64,000 nucleotides of DNA, from assembly GCA_023053685.1 (NCBI GenBank), contig JALIGW010000016.1, positions 762,501 to 826,500 on the forward strand. The letters run 5' to 3'. A model generated the notes under the pieces. It saw only the letters and a program-made list of their open reading frames with translations. It was not told the origin of the DNA and did no database searches. Position numbers and translations under genes: made by a program. This DNA comes from Diadophis punctatus similis (taxonomy: Eukaryota; Chordata; Lepidosauria; Squamata; Dipsadidae). Below are positions 1 through 11,675 of the stretch, piece after piece. Position 1 is the first letter of the stretch. Every line of letters starts with the position of its first letter.

Positions 1-305
1 TGCCGCATGGGCATGCCTCATGGGCACGCATGCGCTTTGCGCGCGCACGTATGCACAGTAGCAAAAATTCTGAAAAAAATTAAAATAAAAAAGCCGAAAA
101 CAAGATGGCAACTGCATGCACAGTGCCAGAAATTCAGCTTCTGCGCATGCTCAGAAGAAAAAAATTAAAAAAAATTTTTTTTTAAAGATGGCAGCGGTCA
201 CGGACCTGCACCGACCGAACCGGGTTGGTGATGTCATCATGACATCACCAGAAGGTCGCTACCAGTTCTCCCAAACCGGTCCGAACCGGGAGGAACCCAC
301 CCCTG
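1..305 (+). mobile_element. Non-autonomous hAT element, family A copy 1 (cut by window edge)
   Basis: The right part of a short non-coding DNA transposon, ending in the terminal motif GGAACCCACCCCTG at 305. The 5' end lies outside the window, so its target duplication cannot be checked. Homologous copies at 7615, 11269, 21251 and 41847 have both ends and 8-bp duplications, which places the family in hAT. Inside is an 11-bp-arm palindrome (227-249, core TGATGTCAtcaTGACATCA). A decayed CTGCGCATGC motif lies near 140. The short ORF across it is chance; the copies share no reading frame. Confidence 0.8.
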
Positions 306-2666
306 GTTCTACCTATAAATAAGTATGTTATGGTAGAAAATCTACATTGCAATAGTATTGCCATGGCATCATAAATCCACTAAACTTAATAATCTTACCA
401 TCAAGGTGCAAAGCAAATGATCTCCTAATCTGTCCAACATATTTTCCAATCTCTCCCCCCCCTTCTTTGCCACCCAGAGTCCATTTGGGTTAGGTGGCCA
501 ATAAATTTAAACAAATAAAGCATAATCTTTTAGAAATGAATTCAATCTTCTTTTATCTCCTTAAATGTAACTATTTAGTAGTGCTAAAAAGTCTTTAATT
601 AAGCCAGAGAAAATAAGGAGGCGAGCCATGGAGGATAGTAATCGTACCGCAGCATATTTGGTGAGCAACAGAAGTAATTGGTATATTAATATATATATAA
701 CTGGTATATAATAATTGGTAGTGTCAATTTCAGAGCTGCTAGAGAAAGAAGAAGGCAGCTTCTTCCTTCAGTACCATCTGAGCTTCAAGAGGCTGATACT
801 AATGAGGTAGGCTTAGTGGCAGAAAAATGGGATTCTTCTTGAAAGCTGCCCAAACCCTGCAAAAGCCAGGAGAATGAGCCACAGCATGCATGAGAGAGGA
901 GACTATGCTTCTGCAGAAACTAGCTGACTCGTGAAAGTGAGTAAGACCATTCCCATTTCCAGGCAGCATTTCCAATGTGTGACTGCAGAGAGGTAGAAAG
1001 CGAGAAGCAGCATGGCCTGGGGTCATTTTGAAGTGGCAGTGCTACAGCAGCACTCATTGCAAAAAGCACCCAAGCAGGAGGGAGAAAACGGGACAGTACA
1101 GCATTAGCAGTTTGGTGATGCATTCGAAGAGGCTGTGATGGTCTGCATTGCTAGCAAAAGAGGCAGGGGGAAAAAATCAGTAAGGCACAGCAGGGACAGC
1201 ATGAGCAGTCACCCCTCCCTTTCATGCCTACACAAACATGTCCAAATATAATGCACAATTGCTGGGCATTGACATTTCTCCACTATTTTCTTTTACTGGT
1301 TCTTCTTCCATTTGATGAAAGAGACTTTTCTTTCCCAGAAGATAAACACCATGTGTTTGAACCTCAAGATTTTTTTTCTGGTTGTCTTCAGCCCCCCCTG
1401 GCTTCAATTAATTTGGAAAGTAAGGTATCAAGAGGGAATTCCAACCCCTGGGATGTTGTTACTGTTAAGGAAAATCCTGCCTGGCCAAGTTGTTGAAAAA
1501 AATTCTCTTTCTCTGGAAAAATTCAGAAAATCATATACCCAATTTCTTTGTCCATAAAACTGAACAGTTTTGAAAAACTCTTGGAAAGTGTAGCATCTTT
1601 TTCCCCCTCTGCCCACCCCCACACTTATTGAAAGTGTTTGCAATAGAAAGCTGACCTAGATTCGTGGCCACTAGTCCATCAGATGATGGTGATTTTCAAG
1701 TTTAATACAGATTGCCACTTGCATATGCTACTTAGCTGATATTGGACAACCCACCATTCATCATGGTGGCATCATTATTTCACATACATTGATTCTTTTG
1801 ATGGACCCATTGCAAATATGCATCGTATTGCAGATGTGCATTATCTGCTTGCTGGTGTTCTCTGTATCAAGCAACCACTGAGAAGATGCTAAATTAGCTC
1901 CAGAGGAATTGTTATACATGATGTAATTTAATGTCTGGAGTGTATGCCTGTCTGTCACTACAAACTCATTGATGGAGGTCTTGAGAACATAAACAGGTAC
2001 CAACATAGCTGGAAAAAGTGCCTTCATCCACAAAATGGCTATTGACTAAACTATCCTGCTTCCCAGCTGTTATATAAATAGGAGGTTGTTCAGGTACCAG
2101 CATATCTATGTTACTAATGTAGGTAGGTTGAAGGCTTTATGTGGTTCTTGTGCTGCAGGGAAATTAGGCATGGTTGATCATTACTTAAAACTTCAGCTTG
2201 CTTACAAATTTCATATAATTAATATAAAACAAAAATGGCTGCTCTGTAAAAAAAATTCTCCATGTTATGGGAGAATTGAGTTCAGTTTTTCTGTCATCCA
2301 GATCTAGGTAGAACAGCACATCCCAGACTGAGTCATGTTTCTTCCTGTCTGTATCATACTCCTTAAAGAGATTGTGGCCTGTGTTCGTCCCTAATAAATA
2401 TATATCTGCATGCATTATTTAATGGTTATTCCACTTAAATACTGTATGCAATCTGAAAGCTGGAAACAGGACAGCAAGTATAATCATCATCCGTGTCTTG
2501 CAGAAAAAGGCAACACCAAGTTGCATTTATTAGTGTGTGCTCAACTTTACACTGAATAAATATCTAGCAGCAAAGGGGGGAAAAACCTTGCAATAATAAT
2601 CAATATTGTGTGTTTTGAAAGGCTGTTGATATTGAATTGAAGCAAGCTTCAATTCAATTCAAAGTG
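306..2666. other. Gene-free stretch with one LINE 3'-end remnant
   Basis: No exon, RNA gene or intact element can be supported. At about 455-520 a CCACCCAGAGTCC...AATAAATTTAAACAAATAAA string matches the 3' end of the L2/L3-type LINEs seen at 49785 and 59957 in the opposite orientation. The remaining short ORFs (up to 90 codons) overlap in several frames and lack codon structure. Confidence 0.5.
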
Positions 2667-3722
2667 CCAAAGCCCACTGCAACAACTTTGCCAAAAAGGC
2701 TTCAAGAGTTGTTAACCTAATCTTACGTAGTTTCTTCTCCAGTAATATCACACTACTAACCAGAGCATACAAAACATTTGCCAGACCAATCCTTGAATAT
2801 AGCTAATCTGTCTGGAACCCACACTGCGTATCGGACATTGTCATGATGTGAATTTTGATTGTCAGCTGAGATCATATGCTATACTCTATGGTATTCAGAC
2901 ATTCCTAGCAAAGCAGACACGTGATAGGTGATCTGCGCATGTCTAACATTCTATTGCATTCCTTCTTTCTCTCTGCCATGGTCCTCTGCCGAGAGAGGAC
3001 GTGATTTAGCTTGCAGAAATGTAGCTATTAAGATTATGGTTTTATGTTCTTTTCTACTGAAATAAATATTTTATTAATTAGACTTTATAAATGGGTTTTA
3101 TTTGATAGTGATTAGTTTCAAAGGAAAAAGATCTTATCACCTCTAGCCGCAATTCAAACCTCGACAGACATAAATATATTAGAAAATGTCCAGAGATACT
3201 TTACGAGAAGAGCCCTCCACTCCTCTACTCGTAACAGAATACCTTACGCAACCAGACTTGAAATCCTGGGCTTAGAAAGCTTAGAACTACGTCGCCTTCA
3301 GCACGACCTAAGCATAGCTCATAAAATTATCTGCTACAATATCCTTCCTGTCAACGACTACTTCAGCTTCAACCACAACAATACACGAGCACACAAAGAT
3401 ACAAACTCAAATTGAACCGCTCCAAACTTGACTGTAGAAAATATGACTTTAGCAACAGAGTGGTTAATGCCTGGAACTCACTACCTGACTCTGTGGTTTC
3501 ATCACCAAACCCCCAAAACTTTACCCTTAGACTGTCCACTGTTGACCTCACCCGATTCCTAAGAGGTCAGTAAGGGGCGTGCATAAGTGCATCAGCATGC
3601 CTACCGTCCCTGTCCTAATGTTGCCTCTTATCAGTACCCATCTTATGTATATATACAATGTTATATCTATGTATATTACCAGTACATACTTGACAAAATA
3701 AATAAATAAATAAAATAAATAA
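2667..3722 (+). mobile_element. LINE (CR1/L2-type) reverse transcriptase 3' fragment, split by an LTR
   Basis: Two blocks, 2667-2838 and about 3172-3722, translate in pieces to the C-terminal part of a non-LTR reverse transcriptase. The first has TRAYKTFARPILEYS followed by SVWNPH, a thumb-region signature. The second continues with ENVQR, RLEILGLESLELRR and NAWNSLPDSV. Stops and frame breaks show it is dead. The 3' end is a short UTR followed by (AAAT)n from about 3698. A 328-bp solo LTR sits in the middle. The exact clade is uncertain. Confidence 0.75.
2839..3166 (+). mobile_element. Solo LTR with exact 5-bp target duplication
   Basis: The block starts TGTCATGATG and ends CCTCGACA, so it has the TG...CA ends of an LTR. 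It is flanked on both sides by GACAT (2834-2838 and 3167-3171). Removing it and one duplication rejoins the surrounding LINE, which supports a clean insertion. An AATAAA polyadenylation-type hexamer lies near 3061. There is no internal retroviral or gypsy coding sequence, so this is a solo LTR left by recombination. The strand follows the AATAAA. Family (Ty3/gypsy or ERV) cannot be told from the LTR alone. Confidence 0.7.
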
Positions 3723-3872
3723 AAGCTAAGCCAGAACCAACACCAAAGACAACAAACTGGTACCTAGTAATGAATCATTCCCAGTTTTAAGCAATCCTTG
3801 CTGTACAAATCCAATTGAACTTGCTTTGAGAGTAACTATTTCAGAAGTAAAAATTTAGCCATTACATATATA

Positions 3873-4270
3873 CAGTTAGTCTTCAAGTTGCGACCACAAT
3901 TTAGCCCAAAATTTCTGTTGCTAAGGAAAACATTTGTTAAGTGAATTTTATCCCATTTTATAACCTTTCTTGCCACAGTTGTTAAGTGAATCACTGAAGT
4001 TGTTAAGTTAGTAACATGGTTATTAATTGAATCTGGCTTCCCTATTGGCTTTGCTCATAAAAAGAAGGTCATAAAAAGTGATCACATGACTCCAGGACAC
4101 TGCAACTGACATAAATAGGAGTCAGTTGCCAAACAACCAAATTTTGATCACATGACCATGGGAATGCTGCAAAATGGTCATCAGCGTGAAAAACTGTTAT
4201 AAGTCACTTTTTTTCATTGCTATTGTAACATTGAACAGTCAGTAAGTGAACTGTTGTAAGTTGTATATAC
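3873..4270 (+). mobile_element. TA-flanked MITE (mariner-like), copy 1
   Basis: About 390 bp homologous along its length to 36241-36626. Shared blocks include CATTTGTTAAGTGAATTTT, TCTGGCTTCCC and TTTTGATCACATGACCATGG. The better-preserved second copy has inverted ends (CAGACAGTCCTCAACTTA / GAGGACTACCTG) and TA on both sides, the duplication used by Tc1/mariner elements. In this copy the 3' terminus is decayed. No coding capacity. Confidence 0.7.
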
Positions 4271-4530
4271 AGAAAGGGGTAGACAGGAAAAAGAATTTTA
4301 AATATTGAAAAACTATATTCCCTCATTTTGAAACATTTACTCTGAATTCCACTGAATTATTTTTCAGTACTGTATTTATCATTGTCCATCTGTTACAAAA
4401 AAATGTTACATTATTCTCAGTTTAATCTGAAATTCAGATGCTCTGATGCTTTGTCAGTAACCAAGAAGATCCAGATTTTCTATCTAAACCCTGAAAGCTT
4501 TTGAATCCTAAATCATCTTCTAGAAATGTA

Positions 4531-5106
4531 CGAGGGTGAGTCAAAATGTAATGCCATTTTCTTTAGGGCAGGTATAATTACCAACACAAGAACATGTAGC
4601 ATACATCAAAATGAAGCTGGTCCTCTGTGGATCACACCCCTATTTCTCAACATAGTCACCGTTTCTCTCAATAGCAATGTTCCACCTTCGAATGAGAGCA
4701 TGTATCCCTGCCTCGTAAAATTTTGTTGACTGTTCTTTGAGGCACTTCTTCACTGCAGTTTTCACTTCCTCATCACTGGAATAATGTTTGCCTCTCAAAC
4801 CCTCTTTCAAACACTCTATAATCTAAAATATTGTCCTCAAACACATTTTGTAATCATCTGTGACTGTTCACAGGGGTTTCCCCCTCAGCAACAAGGAATT
4901 CAATCACTGCTCTTTGGTTTTGAGCAACGCTAAGGGGGCAGCCATTTTGAATTTTCCTTGCGAGTCTACAAACCTGAAAAGTAAGAAACAAAATATTTCA
5001 GAACGTAAATGATATAATCATTTATAACTGGGAAAAATTTCAGGTATTTTAATCAAAAACTTCACCTGAAATAAAGAAAATGGATTTACTTTTTGACTTA
5101 CCCTCG
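4531..5106 (-). mobile_element. Internally deleted mariner-like transposon remnant
   Basis: Inverted ends CGAGGGTGAGTCAAAA (start) and TTTTTGACTTACCCTCG (end) are flanked by TA (4529-4530 and 5107-5108). Read on the minus strand, about 4640-4740 gives a peptide like the last helix of mariner transposases (FYEAGIHALIRRWN). The DDE catalytic region is missing or unreadable and the total length is under half that of an autonomous mariner. It is dead. Confidence 0.75.
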
Positions 5107-5108
5107 TA

Positions 5109-5560
5109 TTTGATACATCGTGATTAATAGCATATAGATGGAAGTCCATGTGTGTTAATTTCTTTTTTCTTTGGCCAAACATTTAAGATTAAAGCATCAG
5201 GCTTCAGAGACTTTGCGGGAAAATATTTCCTCTCACACAAGCATCCAAACACAAGGATCCATGGGTATGTCATTCGTGAGCACCTAATAAAAATACTGAA
5301 TACTTAATTGTCCTAAAAAAAAATCTAGCTTGCTGGATTTTTGCCATTTCAAATATTGCTTAAGGGATGTGGAAGGGAATAGAGTCCTCATCAAAAAAAT
5401 CTATCTTAGACTCCTTTTTTTAATTAGGGCAAAGAACAGCAACTATAATGGCATCATGACAACAGTGGCAAATTCCTTAGGATCTGGTTTCACTTGTCTT
5501 GGGGTAAGTTAGATCGTAAATGTATTTATTAATTGGTTTATATAGCCATCTATCTCACTT
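5109..5560. other. Gene-free stretch, nothing recognised
   Basis: AT-rich sequence with no supported exon, RNA or repeat. A 60-codon ORF at 5330-5512 looks like chance. Confidence 0.4.
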
Positions 5561-5850
5561 TTACACAACTCTTATAATAAAACAAAATGAAAACACAAAA
5601 TACAAACATGTAAAGCAAAAATAAAAACACATAGCAGCCAGGCATGATCTAATCCATCATCCATACAACCAGGAGATGGGCTCTAACCAATGGCCAGCAC
5701 AAAGCCAAGTTTTTAAGGCCTTGCAAAAGGCCAATAGGGATGGGCCATTTTAATCTCAAGGAAATAATGAAGCAAAAGGTGAATACCATGATGGCAGAAA
5801 AGGTTTTCCTTCTGGGCCCTGCCAACCAACAGTCCTAGCTGATGGTATCC
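5561..5850 (-). mobile_element. Degraded L2/L3-type LINE 3' end
   Basis: Phrases such as AAGCCAAGTTTTTAAGGCC and AAGGCCAATAGGG correspond in order to the better copy at 59957-60475 (minus strand), where they encode the end of a LINE ORF2. Heavily mutated, no ORF left. Confidence 0.5.
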
Positions 5851-5867
5851 AAAGCATGCATTTACTG

Positions 5868-5868
5868 C

Positions 5869-5899
<31 letters not shown>
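5868..5899. repeat. (TCTG)n microsatellite
   Basis: About eight uninterrupted TCTG/GTCT units. Confidence 0.95.
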
Positions 5900-5901
<2 letters not shown>

Positions 5902-7420
5902 TAATCTGCCATTTCCTACTTTTGAACATCAGCGTGTTTACTAATTATCTTCATGGGAAATGCAGCTTCACTAAAGAAGCCTCTAAATTGCATATCTTAC
6001 TGATGTTTTTAAAATATTTAATGGGCTCCGTCATTAAGAATATATCTTCTTCAGGTGCCATTACAGAACACAATTGTGCTTTTATCTAATATTCTTTAGT
6101 TTTCCTTATGTCTTAATGAGAGATTTCTCAGGGATTTCTGCCCAATAGTGATATAAAAACTGCAATTATCCAGTGAGTTTTATGAGAAAGAAGGATGTTT
6201 TCAGTACTCAAAATGGATTTCATTTATAATACACGGATTTTTTTTTTTGGCTCAACATGGAAGCAAATGTATTTCCCTCCACACTTTAACCTTTGTTGAG
6301 ATTCTAGAGACCAATTTTATTTGCTCATGTGGGTGTTCACAAATGGATTTTTTTTCCATTTAGAAACATGCCATGTCCTTTCAAGGTGCTTTGCATTTTT
6401 GCCAAAAGGATAGAGCAGAGACACTGTTTATTTATCACTCATTTACTCAGGTGACATTGCCTCAATGAGCAATTTTTATTGCATGGGAAGAGCAGATTTC
6501 TACCATCACTAAAATACTAAATGCAGTGGTTGAGAAATAGCAACCGTAGCTCCAGCTTTGTTTTGCTGTGGGGATAGAGGGATAACACATTTTAAACTAT
6601 GATTATGGTAGTATATGGTATTACTGTAAGCAAAGAAATATCTTCTTGTTTTCCTGCATCCTTCCATTTCACGGAACTTACCCCAATTTGGTTTTTTTTT
6701 CTTCCTTTCTTTTTTTAGCTTGGCCTTTAAAATGATGAGTTTTGACTTATTTCTTGTTAGTGTTTGTATACTACCTCTAGCTAGTATGAAATACAAGCTC
6801 CATTATCTTCTCTTCTCCACATCCCTCAGGAACAATTTCTCCCTTCATCTTCCCCATTATATGAGGAAGAATATTACTCAAGTAATCCACAAAGGACCTT
6901 CTGCTTAAAGGTTTTAAACCAGCCATTGTTGTAGTCTTAACTTTAGCAGGAGCTTTGCCCACCCAAGTTAATAGGTAATGACCTTTAACTATACTTTATG
7001 TGAAACTTCACTTTTTAATTTCCACATGCCAAGCTGGTGTTAAAAGACACAACTGAAAATGTCAAACTTTTGTAGTGTATTGCCTCTTGTTGGGAATGTA
7101 CCATGATGGTGTACTTATTCTTCTACTGCTTTCAGACTTTTCTGAAAATGTATTCTTAATGGCCCGCTTGGGAAGGGCTTTATTTTTAGGGTTTTTAAAA
7201 AGCATATTCTCTTTTCATATCATTCCAGATTTTATATGTGTAAAGATTCAGAGTATTTGAATGATTAACAAAAAAAAACATAAAATTGCTGGATATCTAT
7301 ATTAGGCTGCTGACTCTGTCACTCATAGGCCTGCTACAACCAAATTGAAATCAGGTAGAGTTACTCAGAAGTTATATTGAAATAAAACAAAAATAATCAG
7401 CACACCGGAAAACACATATT
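5900..7420. other. Gene-free stretch, nothing recognised
   Basis: AT-rich. Several 60-95 codon ORFs occur on both strands, overlap one another and show no family motifs. No splice-bounded exon or repeat could be assigned. Confidence 0.4.
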
Positions 7421-7567
7421 GTGCTGTGGCCTAGAGGTGGAGCTCTTGCCTCACAATCAAGAGGTTGTGAGTTCAATCCTAGGTAGAGGCAGATGTATGG
7501 TCTCCTGCTTGGGCAGGGGGTTGGACTAGATGACCTGCAAGGTCCCACCCAACTCTGTTAATCTGTC
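7421..7567 (+). mobile_element. SINE with tRNA-like head and CR1 tail
   Basis: The first half has RNA polymerase III promoter boxes: box A-like TGGCCTAGAGGTGG (7427-7440) and box B-like GAGTTCAATCCT (7469-7480). The second half, GGTTGGACTAGATGACCT then CAACTCTGTTAATCTGT, is almost identical to the 3' untranslated end of the CR1 LINE at 19260-19316. This is the head/tail design of SINEs mobilised by a partner LINE. It is not a functional tRNA: the second half is not an acceptor-stem partner. Confidence 0.8.
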
Positions 7568-7614
7568 AATTAAATTAATTTTTCTCATTAGTATTCTGTG
7601 ACATGATATAAAGT

Positions 7615-7962
7615 CAAGGGTGGGTTCCTACTTACTTCGCTGCCAGTTTGCTTCCTCTCACGCCGCACGGGCGCACGCACACCAAGTGCGCACGCACATG
7701 CGCAATGCCAAAAATCATTTTTTTTAAAAAAAGCCAAAAACAAGATGGTGACGGCATACACAGTGCTGGAAACTCAGCTTCTGCGCATGCTCAGAAAAAA
7801 AATACAAAATTTTTAAAAAATTTAAAAAAAATCAAGAAAAAAAGATGGCTGCATCCACAGACCGGCATCGACCGAACCAGGTTGGTGATGTTATCATGAT
7901 ATCACCAGCGGGTCGCTACCAGTTCGGGCGAACCAGTCCGAACCGGGAGGAACTCACCCCTG
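7615..7962 (+). mobile_element. Non-autonomous hAT element, family A copy 2
   Basis: Begins CAAGGGTGGGTTC and ends GAACTCACCCCTG. Flanks are TATAAAGT (7607-7614) and TATACAGT (7963-7970), an 8-bp duplication with one later change. It has the same internal order as the other family A copies: GC-rich left arm, A-rich middle with AAGATGG, then a CCGAACC...GATGTTATCATGATATCACC right arm. The ORF at 7648-7899 is not conserved. Confidence 0.85.
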
Positions 7963-7970
7963 TATACAGT

Positions 7971-10290
7971 GACTTTCTAACTTTCCAAATAGATAATGAC
8001 TGGCCTAAAATCTGAAAAAGGGGATTCTATAGCTCCTGGGATAATGGGATAATAGACCTCCAAGACTATCTTTCAAAGATCAATTTCCACAACATTGGGA
8101 CTCAAGCTCTCTAAATTCTAATCCTGACCCTGATCCTCAACCATATTCCAAACTGCTTGTGAACTTTAGAATAATTCAAGTTATTTATTGAACTTCCATA
8201 CTAAGTACAAATCTTCAGGGAACACATCCCATTGAAGTGGGACTCTCACTGCTGTGAGAGACACTTACAAAATTAATTGAATGTAAATCTCATTGGTGAG
8301 CTGGGTTTGACCTTGTTATGGCTGTCACCATGCCGCATTATGTAAGCAATATTAATTTTAATTCCTGCTGCAGTGACTCCTCTGTTCCTAAATTAGCAAT
8401 GGAATTTCCATCAATAGCTTTCTATCAGTGCCCATAGAATTCTCTGTGTTAGGATGCTCACCGCTTCTTAACTTTGCTGTAAGGAGCATCAGCCCCGTTT
8501 AAACTGGGAAACTGCTGTCTGTTGTACTGGGTGCAGACTTAATAAATCTACAAAAATATTTTGGAATCTAAGACAGAAATAGGTTGCTGATAGGATTTCT
8601 CCCATCTTTTCCTTAAAGCAAGCAACTGAGGAGGACGGGAATTGAGAAACAGTAAAATGGTTCATGTCGTATCTAGCTAGCATTGCTCTGACACAGAGGA
8701 ATATGTCCAATGTAAATGTTATAGTACTTGCACAGTGACATTGATGGAAGGGAAAGCATTTTTCTTTAAGATTCATTGTTATCAGGTCGAAAGTGTGTTA
8801 TTTCCTAGCCCCTAACAATGTCCTCATCTCCCTCACGTTCTTCCTTTTCCTACTTCTCCTTCAGTAACACCACTGTAGTATCAGGAGGGTTAGAATGCCA
8901 CTAATAGCTCATTGTGGGTGGGACATTGCCTGCTTATTATCCTTTATTGGGTGGCAGCTTTATTTCATCTGTCCAAGGTGCTCTACACCATTGAGGTGAC
9001 ACTGCTTGCCTCATTAAGTGCAGGAATGACAGGATTTGACTCCCCCATGTACTTTGTTACAGGCTTCTTTTGCATTCTGTCCAGTAGCAGAAACAGCTTT
9101 GCTTTGCTGATTAGAAGCAGGAAGATGAATTATTTCATGAAGCAGCTTTGAAGGAATGTTTCACTCGAAAACAGGAGTCCTTTTGTTGTTGTTGTTGTTA
9201 ACTCAAAAATAATTCAAGAACTCTTATTTTGCATCACATAACAGCTTAATTACATTGAATAAGCCATTATATAAATATCAAGGAAGTAAGTTAATTATAC
9301 TTAAGGAGTTGTCGGTTGTTTATACATAACCTTTTGTCATTTTTTAACTATTTTTAATCATATTCTGTCATGTTTCTTCAATAAGCCACTCAGAATTTTC
9401 AGATTGGAGAAGCATGAATATCAGAGCAAATAATCAATCAATCAACCATCCAACTTCTTATCTAGAAGAATAGATGTATAGCTGATTCCCAATGGTACAG
9501 ATAGGTACAAGGAGCAGGTCCAAATGTAATGGTAAGAATAATGTAATATTTCATATGTTCAAAAATACACATTTTAGAGGTGAGAATAATATTTTTTGAA
9601 ATATAGAGGTTACTTGTCTGCTGATTTCTGCTCCCACGCCCACCCTTGTTTTGCTGGTTTCTGCCCAAGTTTTTATCAGGACTATAGCAATAGGGTGGGG
9701 AAGAAAAATTCAAATACCACCTTCTAGCTTTCTAGTCCTAATATTTCTTTAAACCTCCCAAGATTGATTTTACATTAAATAAAAATAAGTTCACTGTAGA
9801 CATTCAAGTACTGTTATGTCTCTGTGGCTCTTTACATATCCAGTGCATTTGGGAACTTACTTTGGATGCCAACTTCTCTTATCAATCATATATATGGATT
9901 GAATGCAATAAAACAATTGTTTTCATCGTGAGTGGGCATTTCCAACAGTGTAATCCCTCAGATCATTATGGGGAAAAAAGTGACAGAACTTTAAAAAATG
10001 CAGCTTTTGCATTGTGTGTAAGGAAAATTGAAAGAAAGGAAGAACAACATCCAGTTAGAAATTAAACATGAATGTTGTGTGAATAATAAGTAGTACTTTA
10101 TTAGAACATTAAATAGGATGATTGTTGAATCACTCTAAATTATAGTGATACAACAGTCCCTTTTTGGCAGCCACCACTGAATAGTGATTCAGAACACAGA
10201 AATGTCCAGCAGCGGGTGCCTTACAGATAGTTTAGATTTCAACTCTTATAACCCCAGTCTTTATTTATGTTCATGGGGAAATTTGAAGAT
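7971..10290. other. Gene-free stretch, nothing firm recognised
   Basis: No exon or RNA gene supported. A short (TTG)n run lies near 9184-9199. ORFs at 8489-8776 (minus, 95 codons) and 8912-9151 (plus, 79 codons) have no recognisable motifs. Confidence 0.4.
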
Positions 10291-10293
10291 GTA

Positions 10294-10818
10294 CCATATT
10301 TTTCGGAGTATAAGACGCACCGGAGTATAAGATGCACCTTAGTTTTGGGGGAGGAAAATAGGGGGGGGGGAATCTACCTACCAGGTATTCATCTGGCTAG
10401 CGTCCTTAGTCTGTTCAGCTTCAGCACATTATTTTATCCTCTGGTTAGGGCTGAAAAAGCCTTTTTCAGAGGGAGTAGGAATGAAAGCAAGCCTGCAAAG
10501 ACTTAGGGCAGGAAAACTGCTTCGGAGGGAGTAGGAATAAAAATAAATGCAGCAAGCCAGGATGATCGTTAACACCGTGTTAGGGCTAAAAAGCACCGCT
10601 TTTTCAGAGGGAGTAGGAATGAAAACCAGCCTGCAAAGACTTAGGGCTGGAAAAAAACCTTCTTCAGAGGGAATAGGAAGCCGGGAAGATCATTAGCACC
10701 TCCTTAGGGCTGGGAAAAAAAAGCTTTGAAAAAGCTACATTCGAAGTATAAGACGCACCCAAATTTTCAGCCTCTTTTAGGGAGGAAAAAGGTGCGCCTT
10801 ATACTCTGAAAAATATGG
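10294..10818. mobile_element. TA-flanked DNA transposon with long inverted ends and internal tandem repeats
   Basis: The left end CCATATTTTTCGGAGTATAA is matched by a right end reading TTATACTCTGAAAAATATGG, about 28 bp of near-perfect inverted repeat including GACGCACC/GGTGCGCC. TA lies on both sides (10292-10293, 10819-10820). The middle is three to four copies of a diverged unit containing TTAGGGCTG, TTTTTCAGAGGGAGTAGGAA and CAGCCTGCAAAGAC. It has no transposase, so it is non-autonomous. The superfamily is inferred from the TA duplication. Confidence 0.75.
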
Positions 10819-11268
10819 TAACCAAGAAGATATAACCCAACACACCTGGAAATCAGGGTGAAAAAGAAGGTGGTATGGGAATGGGTAGTGTTCCAAGTGC
10901 TCAAGAAGAATCTGATCCCAAGTCAACCATAGGCTACCCAATTTTGACACTTCAGATTGGGATAGCTTTGTCATTTTTACCCTATTTCCCCCTACTGCTT
11001 TTAGCAATGATCTTGCCTGAGAGAAGGGGATAATTACATTTTTGGTTGTTGATGATGTTGTTTCCTCAGATACCTAGAGCAGTGTAGATCCAACCACTCA
11101 CTTTATTCTCAATGCAATATCTGCAAGCTAAGGATAAACTAAAAGACATAGGAATAAGCAATACAGCATCTCATCAATGGAGGCTTTGGGACCCAAGACA
11201 CTACTAGATGGCATTCACTAACCAAAATCTCAACAAATAAAATTCACAAGATATTCTATGCTTTCATA

Positions 11269-11667
11269 CAGGGGTGAGTTCCACTTACCTTCGCCACCGG
11301 TTCGCATCGTGACGTTTTGCGCATGCGCGCTCAATACGCTCGCGTGCACCCATGCATCCCCTTGTGCAGTTCTGCTTCCGCGCATGCTCAATAGCTATAA
11401 TCTGCCCGAAACACAGCTGAGGAGCTGATCAGCTGTGCTTCGGGCGAAGGAATAAAGGTAAGTATAAACCCGGGGGCGGGCGGGAGGGCCCTTTTTCAAG
11501 CAGCAGCAGAGGAAAAAACTTCCAAACAGTAAAAAAATTCAAAAAAAAAAGATGGCGGTGCCCATAGACCGGCACTGACTGAACCGGATCCGTGACGCCA
11601 TCATGATGTCACCGGGTTGCTACCGGTTTCGGGCGATCCGGTCCAAACCGGGAGGAACCAAACCCTG
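11269..11667 (+). mobile_element. Non-autonomous hAT element, family A copy 3, with internal hairpin
   Basis: Ends CAGGGGTGAGTTCC and GGAACCAAACCCTG. Flanks CTTTCATA (11261-11268) and CTTTGATA (11668-11675) form an 8-bp duplication with one mismatch. Unlike the other copies its middle holds a hairpin: 11404-11420 pairs with 11429-11445 (17-bp arms, one mismatch), followed by a GGGCGGGCGGGAGGG stretch. Confidence 0.85.
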
Positions 11668-11675
11668 CTTTGATA

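Noticed and set aside
7427..7480. Functional tRNA gene
   Set aside because: Boxes A and B are present, but the 3' half is CR1 tail and no acceptor stem can pair. It is a SINE.
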